The notes under the pieces are model-generated. The model was not told where the DNA came from. It was given only the letters and a program-made list of their open reading frames with translations, and did not search any database. This document shows positions 42,549 through 49,553 of a stretch of DNA of 50,010 bases, piece by piece; the stretch's first letter is position 1, and the number at the start of each line of letters is the position of its first letter. The stretch comes from an uncultured Nitrososphaerales archaeon (GTDB lineage: Archaea; Thermoproteota; Nitrososphaeria; Nitrososphaerales; Nitrosocaldaceae), in NCBI GenBank assembly GCA_938030895.1, contig CALHIV010000001.1:1-50010 (forward strand), given 5' to 3'. The position numbers and the translations under genes were made by a program.

Positions 42549-43367
42549 ATGCATGAGTACATAAAGGTTGTGTATGTTGATGATCTTCCAAGACTCAACG
42601 AACCTTACATGATATGCGGGTTTCCAGGGAGTGGGTACGTTGGTAAGCTTGCTGTAGAGCATCTAGTACAGGAACTTAGAGCAAAACCCCTTATCGATAT
42701 ATACTCCTACTCATTCCCTCCACAGGTTGTGATAAGGCAGAATGGTACAGTTGAACTCATGAGGAACACTATATACTATTGGCAGAGTAGTGGTAAGGGG
42801 AATGATGGTAATAGCAATGGTACAAACGATCTACTACTGCTTACTGCAGATGCACAACCTCTAACCCCAGAGGGAGGGCATCTCCTTGCTGAGGCTATAA
42901 TAGATATAGTCGGTAGGTTAAACGCAAAGATGGTATTCACGTTAGCAGCGTACATAACAGGTGTATTCATGGATAAACCAAGGGTATATGCTACAGCAAC
43001 TACCACCGATGTAATTGAGTGGTTCAAGAGTAGAGGGATAGCAACTATGGATGGTGGTAGCATAACAGGCATGAATGGTCTACTGCTTGGCATGGCTAGA
43101 CTAAAGGGGATCAAAGGTGTATGTCTCCTTGCTGAGACATCTGGCTATGTTGTAGATGCAAAGGCATCGCAAGCAGTATTAAAGTCACTTTTGGAGTTGG
43201 TCAACATAAGCATAGATATGAGTAGTTTAGAAAAGAGGGCGAAGGATACAGAGATGATAATAAAGGCTCTCGAGCAGCAGGTAAGGAGAGGTGGTATGGG
43301 AGGTATCATGCAGGAGCAGGTTAGAGAGGAACAGGATAAGGATAGGGAGCTGGGCTACATAAGTTAG
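42549..43367 (+). CDS. PAC2-family protein (proteasome assembly chaperone-like)
   Basis: A 272-residue member of the PAC2/PbaA group, whose eukaryotic members help assemble the 20S proteasome. Conserved features are ICGFPGSGYVGKLAVEHLV near the start, SFPPQVVI, LLLLTADAQPLTPEGGH, and MDGGSITGMNGLLLGMARL followed by VCLLAETSGYVVDAKAS. The C-terminal 60 residues are helical and charged, likely for oligomerisation. A short Gly/Asn insert at about 80-90 is low complexity. Archaeal members do not all act on proteasomes, so the exact job is open. Confidence 0.9.
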   Translation: MHEYIKVVYVDDLPRLNEPYMICGFPGSGYVGKLAVEHLVQELRAKPLIDIYSYSFPPQVVIRQNGTVELMRNTIYYWQSSGKGNDGNSNGTNDLLLLTADAQPLTPEGGHLLAEAIIDIVGRLNAKMVFTLAAYITGVFMDKPRVYATATTTDVIEWFKSRGIATMDGGSITGMNGLLLGMARLKGIKGVCLLAETSGYVVDAKASQAVLKSLLELVNISIDMSSLEKRAKDTEMIIKALEQQVRRGGMGGIMQEQVREEQDKDRELGYIS

Positions 43368-43415
43368 AATCTAAATTAAATGAGGACCCCTTCTAGCAAG
43401 AGTGATCTGTATTAT

Positions 43416-43712
43416 TTAGTATTCTAAAACATCCAACCTACCATATCTGCCTATATTAAGCGTATTCTCTCCCTTGAACTCTTTAGTATATCCATTTGTT
43501 ATAGAGATCTTTGAACCCTTTCTAACCATATCTATCTGCTCATTCCATAGCGTTAACTTTATACTGCCTGAATCATCCTGGATTATACAATCTGCAACCC
43601 TTGCCTTACTACCATCCTTCAGCCTAACCTCCCTAGCCTCTGATACACTAACGACCTCTACATCATCTATAGATACTCTGCTCATCCCACCCTTTATATC
43701 TGATATTCGCAT
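43416..43712 (-). CDS. Small OB-fold nucleic-acid-binding protein
   Basis: A 98-residue single OB-fold domain related to the N-terminal domains of archaeal RPA/SSB proteins. The barrel strands read VEVVSVSEAREVRLKDGS, ARVADCIIQDDSGSIKLTLW and GSKISITNGYTKEFKGENTL. It would bind single-stranded DNA or RNA. The start at ATG 43712 lies 24 bases past a TATA box; the frame is open to a GTG at 43730, but that lies almost at the promoter. It shares its promoter region with tRNA-Leu on the other strand. Confidence 0.87.
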   Translation of the reverse strand: MRISDIKGGMSRVSIDDVEVVSVSEAREVRLKDGSKARVADCIIQDDSGSIKLTLWNEQIDMVRKGSKISITNGYTKEFKGENTLNIGRYGRLDVLEY

Positions 43713-43728
43713 AAAGGGGGAGAGTAAC

Positions 43729-43742
43729 ACATTATAATAAAG
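43729..43742. promoter_or_regulatory. Bidirectional TATA element for tRNA-Leu and the OB-fold gene
   Basis: CATTATAATAAAGG reads as a TATA box on either strand. Its centre is 24 bases from the OB-fold ATG (43712, leftward) and 29 bases from the tRNA 5' end (43765, rightward), both at the normal archaeal distance. Only 52 bases separate the two genes. Confidence 0.55.
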
Positions 43743-43764
43743 GTTACCTTACATATGGTAGCAG

Positions 43765-43884
43765 GCGGGGGTAGCAGAGCCTGGTCAAATGCGCGGGACT
43801 CAAGATCATTCTCTGCAGAGGTAGAATTCGTCATGGGTGATCCCGTCCCTTAGGGGTTCGTGGGTTCAAATCCCACCCCCCGCA
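43765..43884 (+). tRNA. tRNA-Leu (anticodon CAA) with an intron
   Basis: Class II tRNA with a 7-bp acceptor stem (GCGGGGG/CCCCCGC), D stem GCA/TGC, anticodon stem CGGGA/TCCCG and loop CTCAAGA with anticodon CAA at 43801-43803. The long variable arm has a CCC-TTA-GGG stem and the T arm is GTGGG-TTCAAAT-CCCAC. A 35-base intron (43805-43839) sits at the canonical place after base 37. GATCA at its left edge can pair with TGATC at the right, as expected for a bulge-helix-bulge. No CCA is encoded; the discriminator is A. Confidence 0.93.
43805..43839 (+). other. Intron of tRNA-Leu(CAA), position 37/38
   Basis: 35 bases that interrupt the anticodon loop. Removing them restores a seven-base loop and an unbroken 5-bp anticodon stem. 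Confidence 0.85.
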
Positions 43885-43920
43885 CCTTGCATGCTAGTAT
43901 ATAGTGTGCTAAATCGTACA

Positions 43921-45198
43921 TTAAACCTCCCTTAACGCATTGTACATCAACTCTACACCCTCATGAACCTCCTCTTCTCTTATTATAAGAGGAGGTATGA
44001 CCCTTATAACCTTGAGACCAGCAGGAAGAAGTAATAGCCCCTTTTTGAATGCATGAAGTATGAACCTGTCTCTAACATCTTTGCTAGTGAACTCAACTCC
44101 TATCATGAGTCCTATACCCCTAACATCTACTACCTTACCATTGCTATCATCTCTGATATCCTTAAGTGCTTTGAGTAGCATATAGCCCATCCTCTCTGCA
44201 TTGCTTAGAAGGTTATCCCTCTTTATAACATCTATTATCCTTGAACCTATGGCAAGGTCTATCCTGTTACCACCTCCCCATGTACTTGATAGCACTCCCT
44301 GCTTCCCTGGATCTAACTCCCTTCTGTATAGCGTTGCCCCAACATACAGTGCCTTTGCTACAGCCATAATATCTGGCTCTATATCATAGTGTTCGTATGC
44401 CCACCATCTACCTGTCCTTCCCATACCAGATTGGACCTCATCTATTATGAGTGGTATACCATATGCATCAGCACATGATCTTAGCGTTTTGATGAACCTC
44501 CTACTTGCTATATTGTAACCTCCTTCACCCTGTATAACCTCGGTTATGATGAATGCGACTCTGTTCTCCTTCAGTAGGTTCTCAATAGCATCTATCTCGG
44601 GATCATCATCACTAGTGCAGAACTTTATCCTCTTCACAGGGAGTTCGGGGAAGTTGCTCTTCTGCACCGGCTTGCTGAATGTGAATGTTAATGCGCCCAA
44701 CGTCCTCCCATGGAATGCGTTTATGCATGATACGCCTGGGAGCGCACCCATCTTCCTATATGCAATCTTTATAGCATTCTCTACAGCCTCTGCACCACTG
44801 TTTATCAAGAATGCCTTGAATCCCTTTGGTACTATTGAGAGTAGCCCCTCTGCTAGCTCAGCATGTTCTTTACAGTAAAAGTCTTGCCCAGCGATCTTGT
44901 GTACTCCCATACTAGAGTACTTATTTAGCACATCGATCACATCTGGATGCTTGTAGCCTAGAGGGGATGAGCCTATATTGGATGTGAAATCAAGGTATAT
45001 GTTACCGTCAACATCCCTTATGTAGCACCCCTCACCATCATCTATGACCAATGGGTATACAAATGTGGAGTTGTAACAGTTTCTGTTCATCATATCTATT
45101 ATCATTTGGGCATTCCTTCCTGGTGGTTCAACAACTATCCTATGTCTCACACCTGTCCTATGGCATATATGTAAAATAAGCATATCTTGTATACACAT
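43921..45198 (-). CDS. Class III PLP-dependent aminotransferase
   Basis: A 425-residue fold-type I aminotransferase of the ornithine/4-aminobutyrate group. PLP-binding features are INSGAEAVENAIKIAY, the stacking region AFHGRTLGALTFTFSK, the cofactor aspartate in PLIIDEVQSGMGRTG and the Schiff-base lysine in IMAVAKALYVG. The segment after the lysine (ATLYRRELDPGKQGVLSSTWGGG) differs from well-known acetylornithine or GABA enzymes, so the donor is uncertain. It could use 4-aminobutyrate, lysine or ornithine. It starts at the ATG at 45198; a GTG at 45150 is an alternative. It lies between the two oppositely oriented tRNA-Leu genes. Confidence 0.9.
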   Translation of the reverse strand: MCIQDMLILHICHRTGVRHRIVVEPPGRNAQMIIDMMNRNCYNSTFVYPLVIDDGEGCYIRDVDGNIYLDFTSNIGSSPLGYKHPDVIDVLNKYSSMGVHKIAGQDFYCKEHAELAEGLLSIVPKGFKAFLINSGAEAVENAIKIAYRKMGALPGVSCINAFHGRTLGALTFTFSKPVQKSNFPELPVKRIKFCTSDDDPEIDAIENLLKENRVAFIITEVIQGEGGYNIASRRFIKTLRSCADAYGIPLIIDEVQSGMGRTGRWWAYEHYDIEPDIMAVAKALYVGATLYRRELDPGKQGVLSSTWGGGNRIDLAIGSRIIDVIKRDNLLSNAERMGYMLLKALKDIRDDSNGKVVDVRGIGLMIGVEFTSKDVRDRFILHAFKKGLLLLPAGLKVIRVIPPLIIREEEVHEGVELMYNALREV

Positions 45199-45231
45199 AA
45201 GGTAATCGAAGAGTTAGGATCCTTAAGTTTT

Positions 45232-45289
45232 GTATACTATAATATAGGATCCTAATCGTTATAGTATAATATAAATCGTTATAGTATAC
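45232..45289. promoter_or_regulatory. Operator-like triple repeat at the HOD-like pseudogene promoter
   Basis: AATCGTTATAGTATA occurs twice in direct orientation (45254-45268 and 45274-45288), exactly 20 bases apart, and its core occurs inverted at 45232-45242 (GTATACTATAA). The direct copies flank the probable TATA box (about 45265-45275), so a bound regulator would block or assist the promoter. Confidence 0.6.
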
Positions 45290-45294
45290 CTATT

Positions 45295-46085
45295 ATGAAA
45301 GTAACTTCAGGAGGAGTAGAAATAGTATACGATGATTTTGGTAATGGAGAACCTTCATTGCTCTTCATGCCTGGTTGGTGTTGTGATAGAAGAGTCTTTG
45401 ATGACCTCGTGTTACGTTCTCGTGTACATCATCGCATACTTGCCCTAGACTTGCTGGACATGGAGGGTCAGGATCATCTAATGATGATTTCGGTAATGAG
45501 GCTCTTGTATCAGATGCCTTGGCTGTAATAGAGGCTAGCGGGTCGAGACAGGTTATTCCAGTTGCACTCGCACATAGTGGATAGATTGCTATTGAGTTAC
45601 GTTAGAGATTAGGGATACGGGTTCCAAAACTTGTCTTGATTGATTGGATACTTACTGAACCATCTCAATCATTCCTTGCAGCTCTGAAGGGAATGCAGGA
45701 TCCATATAGGTGGAGGATTACTGTAGAAGATATATTCTCACTCTGGTTACAGGATGTTGATAATCCTAGGTTGATCAATTTCGTGCACCAAGTAATGGGA
45801 TCCTATGGTTTTGATATATGGGCTAGAGCAGCACGAGAGATAGGTAGGGCATATGCAGAGTCAGTAAGTCCTCTCTCTGTTCTTTCCTTGTTGAGACCAC
45901 CTGTACCTGTGTTGCATATTTATGCACAGCCACACGATCCTAATTATCATACCGTTCTACAGGAATTTGCATCTTCACATCCTTGGTTCAGCGTATATAG
46001 GTTGGAAGCGCACAGTCACTTCCCAATGTTTGAGGTTCCTGATGAGATGGTGACTGCTATAGAGCAATTTATCAAACAGCGCTGA
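45295..46085 (+). pseudogene. Broken alpha/beta-hydrolase gene of the HOD type (quinolone 2,4-dioxygenase fold)
   Basis: Three fragments of one alpha/beta-hydrolase. The first frame (45295 to about 45450) has SLLFMPGWCCDRRVF. A one-base loss at about 45450 shifts the frame, after which translation reads LAGHGGSGSSNDDFG and is stopped by TAG at 45582 and TAG at 45603. The rest continues in that frame to 46085 (LIDWILTEPSQSFLAALKGM, PYRWRITVEDIFSLWL, HPWFSVYRLEAHSHFP). Length and block order match, from memory, the cofactor-free 3-hydroxy-4-quinolone 2,4-dioxygenases (HOD) of soil bacteria. The aspartate of IDW and the histidine of SHFP agree with its active site. Codon use (CGT, less AGG/ATA) differs from the neighbours, suggesting transfer from elsewhere. 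Confidence 0.85.
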
Positions 46086-46157
46086 GATCATTATATTATA
46101 CTAGCATACAAGTGCGGGGGGTGGGATTTGAACCCACGAACCCCTGAGGGACGGGAT

Positions 46158-46174
46158 GTCCCCCATATGCGTGG
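46158..46174 (-). other. Anticodon-loop intron of tRNA-Leu(UAA)
   Basis: 17 bases after position 37. Its removal leaves the loop CUUAAGA between intact stems. It is short for an archaeal tRNA intron. Confidence 0.75.
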
Positions 46175-46188
46175 CTTAAGTCCCGCGC

Positions 46189-46210
46189 ATCCACTGCCAA
46201 CATCTAGCAT
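46189..46210 (-). other. Non-canonical D-arm intron of tRNA-Leu(UAA)
   Basis: 22 bases within the 3' side of the D stem. GATGC occurs at both ends (one copy includes flanking exon bases), so the exact edges are uncertain by a few bases. The proposed edges are those that restore a GCC/GGC D stem. Confidence 0.7.
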
Positions 46211-46328
46211 CTTTGGCCAGGCTTGGCTACCCCCGCATACATGTTAGAGTTTACTCCTGGTATCATATTAAACCTTAGGAAGGAAGGAAGGTTAATAAGC
46301 GCTCTAGATAGGATAGCATTTATCGAGC

Positions 46329-46403
46329 GCCTCGGTAGCTCAGCCTGGTCAGAGCGCTTCCTTGGTAAGGAAGAGGTCGCGGGTTCGAATCCCGCCCGAG
46401 GCT
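46329..46403 (+). tRNA. tRNA-Thr (anticodon GGU)
   Basis: A 75-base intronless tRNA. Acceptor GCCTCGG/CCGAGGC, D arm GCTC/GAGC, anticodon stem CTTCC/GGAAG with loop TTGGTAA (anticodon GGU), T arm GCGGG-TTCGAAT-CCCGC, discriminator T. No CCA is encoded. Confidence 0.96.
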
Positions 46404-46417
46404 CTCTATATATTTTA

Positions 46418-46696
46418 TTAGGAAGAGTCAAGTAGCCTTGTAAGCTCATCATACATGTTAAGGAACTCCCTACCCTTTTCAGTTAGCCTTAGCATATATC
46501 TACCTTCATCACTTCTATTCTCCTCAACAGCTACAAGGTTCGTTCTCTGGAGCAGATCAACATACTTCTTCATGGTTCTGCTATCTAGTCTTGTCTTATG
46601 TGCAAGCGTGGTCTTGTACATACTATTCTCTGCTAATATGGTAAGAATCTCATATACTATATCAAGCCTCTCCCTTCTTCGACCTTTTTTATACAC
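46418..46696 (-). CDS. Winged-helix transcriptional regulator
   Basis: A 92-residue winged-helix protein of the small archaeal type (HTH_45-like). A helix-turn-helix (IVYEILTILAENSMYKTTLA, DSRTMKKYVDLLQRTNLV) is followed by a wing (RYMLRLTEKGREFL). The start is GTG at 46696, about 20 bases from an AT-rich TATA-like stretch (46711-46724), so it may be leaderless. It neighbours tRNA-Thr and aconitase; its target genes are unknown. Confidence 0.88.
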   Translation of the reverse strand: MYKKGRRRERLDIVYEILTILAENSMYKTTLAHKTRLDSRTMKKYVDLLQRTNLVAVEENRSDEGRYMLRLTEKGREFLNMYDELTRLLDSS

Positions 46697-46783
46697 AGAA
46701 AGGGTTACTTATGATATAATTTAACCTTAACGTGGTTCAAACATGTAATTTATAGTATATAATAGTGTAAATATATAGTAAAT

Positions 46784-49390
46784 CTACTGTAAGCGATCCC
46801 TTATGATCTCTGATAGTACGTAATGTAGTATGCCCCCTACCATGTAGTATCTCAACTCCATCTCAGTATCTATCCTTGCCATGAGCCTTGCTCTTGCTAC
46901 GCTACCATCCCTTCTATGTATAACAAGTTCCACAACCTTCCTAGGCTTCAGGTCATCCAAGAGTATATCGAACGTCTCATCACCTGTTATGCCAAGGGTA
47001 TCTGCATTATCATCGATGAACTGGAGAGGTAGTATACCCATCTCTACAAGGTTACTCCTGTGTATCCTCTCGAAACTCTCTGCTATCACTGCTCTAACAC
47101 CTAGAAGTCGAGGACCCTTTGCTGCCCAGTCTCTAGAACTGCCGGCACCATAGTTCTTACCCGCTATTATCACTAGCGGTACACCCTCGCCCTTGTAACG
47201 CATAGCAGCATCATAGACACTCATAACATCACCGCTAGGATGGTGTACTGTATATCCTCCTCTCCTCTCTATACCTTTGTACTTGAGCATCTTATTCTCT
47301 AATCTACCTGTGAATGTTCCCCTGACCATAACCTCCCAGTTGCCTCTCCTTGCACCAAAGGTGTTCAATTTAGCCATATTAACTCCAAGCGCAAGAAGGT
47401 ATCTACCAGCATCAGAGTCTGGTGTTATCGGACCTGCTGGTGATATATGATCTGTAGTAACGTTATCCCCTAGGATCAGTAGCGCTCTAGCATTTGCTAT
47501 ATTATTAATACTCTTGTTAGCTTCTGGAAGGTCATCCAGGAATGGAGGCCTCCTTATGAAGGTATTACCATCATCCCATTCGTATACGTCAGATGCCTTT
47601 ACATCAATCGTCTTCCACTCAGGCACTAGATCACCAAACATCAAGTATCCTGCAAAATCATCCCTACTTATCTTGCTCAGCACATCATAAACCTCTCTGC
47701 TAGATGGCCATACATCCCTAAGGTATACAGCACTACCATTGCTAGAGTAGCCCAATGGTTCCCTGCTTAGATCCTTGATCCTCCCTGCTATAGCATAGGC
47801 GACTACCAGTGGAGGGGACATGAGGTAGTTTGCTCTAACATCTGGATGAACTCTACCCTCGAAGTTCCTATTGCCTGAGAGTACAGCAGTTACCACTAGC
47901 CCATTCCTCTTTATAGCATCACTTACTGCAGAAGGTAAGGGACCACTATTCCCTATACACGTTGTACAACCATAACCAACTATATTGAAGCCTAACACCT
48001 CCAGATAGTTTAGTAGCCCAGTCTTGTTAAGATAAACCTCTACCGCCCTTGAGCCTGGAGCCAGGCTAGTCTTCACATACCTTGGAACTCTAAGCCCAAG
48101 TTCGTATGCCTTCTTTGCTAATAGTGCAGAAGCAACCATGAGATAAGGGTTGCTCGTGTTTGTACAACTGGTTATAGATGCTATAACTATACTACCATCT
48201 GTAAGGGTATACTCTTCACCATCATCTATCTTTACAACTGCGCTCTTACTCTTACCCTTGGTTAGTTGTACTATACCATCGTATGCGTCCCTGAACGTTC
48301 TCCTCTCCCAGGGGAGTGATGGCCCAGCAATACTAGGTTCAACACTGCTAAGATCGAACTCTATCACCTTACTGTAATGGGCGTCATCTTTGCTAGAAGA
48401 ACCATACATACCCTGTAACTTGTAGTATGCCTTTACCACATCAACATGATGCCCATCCCTTCCTGTTAGCAGTAGATACTTTATAGTCTCATCATCAACA
48501 GGGAAGAGTGCTGTAGTAGCACCATACTCTGGGGCCATGTTTGCTATTGTAGCCCTATCTGGTACGGATAGCGAGTCTACACCCTCTCCAAAGAACTCAA
48601 TGAATCTATCAACCACGTTATGCCTTCTAAGAGTATCAGCCATCGTTAGTACTATATCTGTAGCAGTCACACCCTCTCTTGGCTCATTGTATAATTTAAC
48701 CCCTACAACCTCTGGCACTATACTAACCGGCTGGCCCAGTATAGCAGCCTCAGCCTCTATGCCCCCAACACCCCACCCCAATACCCCTAAGCCATTGATC
48801 ATTGTGGTATGAGAGTCCATACCAAGACATGTATCAAAGTATACAGTATCAGAGTCTACTATGGCAACCTTTGCGATATACTCAAGGTTGACCTGATGGA
48901 TTATCCCAGTGCCTGGAGGGAAGAGTCTAAAGTTCTTGAATGCCTGTTCAGCCCATTTGAGGAACTCATACCTCTCCCTGTTCCTCTCCAACTCTAGCCT
49001 CATGTTTAGTTCTAGTGCTTCTCTGCTACCCCAATGATCAACCTGTATGCTATGATCTATGACGAGATCTACAGGTACCAATGGATTAACGAGTCTAGGA
49101 TCTAAACCATGCCTTGCAACTATCTCCCTCATCAATGCCAGATCAACGAGTGCAGGAACCCCAGTGTAATCTTGCATTATAACCCTTGCAGGCTTGAATG
49201 GGACCTCCACTGCTCTGCCTGGCTCCCACTCCTTTATATTGTTCAGATCATCCTCTGTTATGCTCTTACCATCCATGTTTCTGGCTATATTCTCCATCAG
49301 TATGCGTATAGTATATGGCATCCAGGAGTACATGCTAACATCGTAGTACCTTAGAGATCTACCATTCAGGTCTACTCTTCCAACTTGCAT
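46784..49390 (-). CDS. acn: Aconitate hydratase
   Basis: 4Fe-4S enzyme interconverting citrate and isocitrate (868 residues, AcnA/IRP-type layout). The cluster cysteines are Cys409 (SCTNTSNP), Cys475 and Cys478 (GYGCTTCIGNSGPL); their spacing (66 and 3) equals that of the IRP/AcnA group. The swivel domain has AGKNYGAGSSRDWAAKGP and the active-site IAESFERIHRSNLVEMGILP. Its cluster would depend on the Suf system encoded upstream. A TATA-like TTAAAATT lies near 49411-49418, about 25 bases before the ATG at 49390. Confidence 0.96.
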   Translation of the reverse strand: MQVGRVDLNGRSLRYYDVSMYSWMPYTIRILMENIARNMDGKSITEDDLNNIKEWEPGRAVEVPFKPARVIMQDYTGVPALVDLALMREIVARHGLDPRLVNPLVPVDLVIDHSIQVDHWGSREALELNMRLELERNRERYEFLKWAEQAFKNFRLFPPGTGIIHQVNLEYIAKVAIVDSDTVYFDTCLGMDSHTTMINGLGVLGWGVGGIEAEAAILGQPVSIVPEVVGVKLYNEPREGVTATDIVLTMADTLRRHNVVDRFIEFFGEGVDSLSVPDRATIANMAPEYGATTALFPVDDETIKYLLLTGRDGHHVDVVKAYYKLQGMYGSSSKDDAHYSKVIEFDLSSVEPSIAGPSLPWERRTFRDAYDGIVQLTKGKSKSAVVKIDDGEEYTLTDGSIVIASITSCTNTSNPYLMVASALLAKKAYELGLRVPRYVKTSLAPGSRAVEVYLNKTGLLNYLEVLGFNIVGYGCTTCIGNSGPLPSAVSDAIKRNGLVVTAVLSGNRNFEGRVHPDVRANYLMSPPLVVAYAIAGRIKDLSREPLGYSSNGSAVYLRDVWPSSREVYDVLSKISRDDFAGYLMFGDLVPEWKTIDVKASDVYEWDDGNTFIRRPPFLDDLPEANKSINNIANARALLILGDNVTTDHISPAGPITPDSDAGRYLLALGVNMAKLNTFGARRGNWEVMVRGTFTGRLENKMLKYKGIERRGGYTVHHPSGDVMSVYDAAMRYKGEGVPLVIIAGKNYGAGSSRDWAAKGPRLLGVRAVIAESFERIHRSNLVEMGILPLQFIDDNADTLGITGDETFDILLDDLKPRKVVELVIHRRDGSVARARLMARIDTEMELRYYMVGGILHYVLSEIIRDRLQ

Positions 49391-49420
49391 AATATGCGTA
49401 AGATAGTATAGAATTTTAAC

Positions 49421-49462
49421 CTATCTGATCCGATCTATCTGATCCGATCTATCTGATCTAAT
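49421..49462. repeat. 14-base tandem repeat upstream of aconitase
   Basis: Two exact copies and one near copy of CTATCTGATCCGAT, directly upstream of the aconitase promoter. Confidence 0.8.
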
Positions 49463-49525
49463 ATAGAGCAGATAGGACACTCGTTATCTGGCGTAGTGTG
49501 AAGAGATTGTTATCCTAACCGTTGT

Positions 49526-49553
49526 CGGATAGTTAACATTTTATAACTATCCG
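49526..49553. repeat. Hairpin at the 3' end of the TnpB-type gene
   Basis: CGGATAGTTA and TAACTATCCG form a 10-bp perfect stem around an 8-base loop. It overlaps the stop codon of the transposon gene. IS200/IS605 elements carry subterminal hairpins at their ends, and the RNA guide of TnpB is made from this part of the element. Confidence 0.6.

Larger units (their letters stand above)
46113..46236 (-). tRNA. tRNA-Leu (anticodon UAA) with two introns
   Basis: Class II tRNA with acceptor GCGGGGG/CCCCCGC, anticodon stem CGGGA/TCCCG, anticodon UAA at 46176-46178, variable arm stem CCC-TCA-GGG and T arm identical to the CAA isoacceptor. A 17-base insert (46158-46174) follows base 37. A second, 22-base insert (46189-46210) lies in the D arm between CCAAAG and GCG; removing it restores the D stem GCC/GGC and the common archaeal sequence CCTGGCCAAAGGCG. 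The last 44 bases match tRNA-Leu(CAA) with one mismatch. Confidence 0.88.

Noticed and set aside
43805-43839. Reading tRNA-Leu(CAA) as broken because of the unusual anticodon arm
   Set aside because: Removing the 35-base insert at 37/38 restores every stem, so it is an ordinary archaeal intron.
46204-46452. 82-codon minus-strand frame overlapping tRNA-Leu and tRNA-Thr
   Set aside because: It reads through two well-formed tRNA genes; sequences like EPRAGFEPATSSLPRKRSDQ are the usual false protein produced by antisense tRNA.
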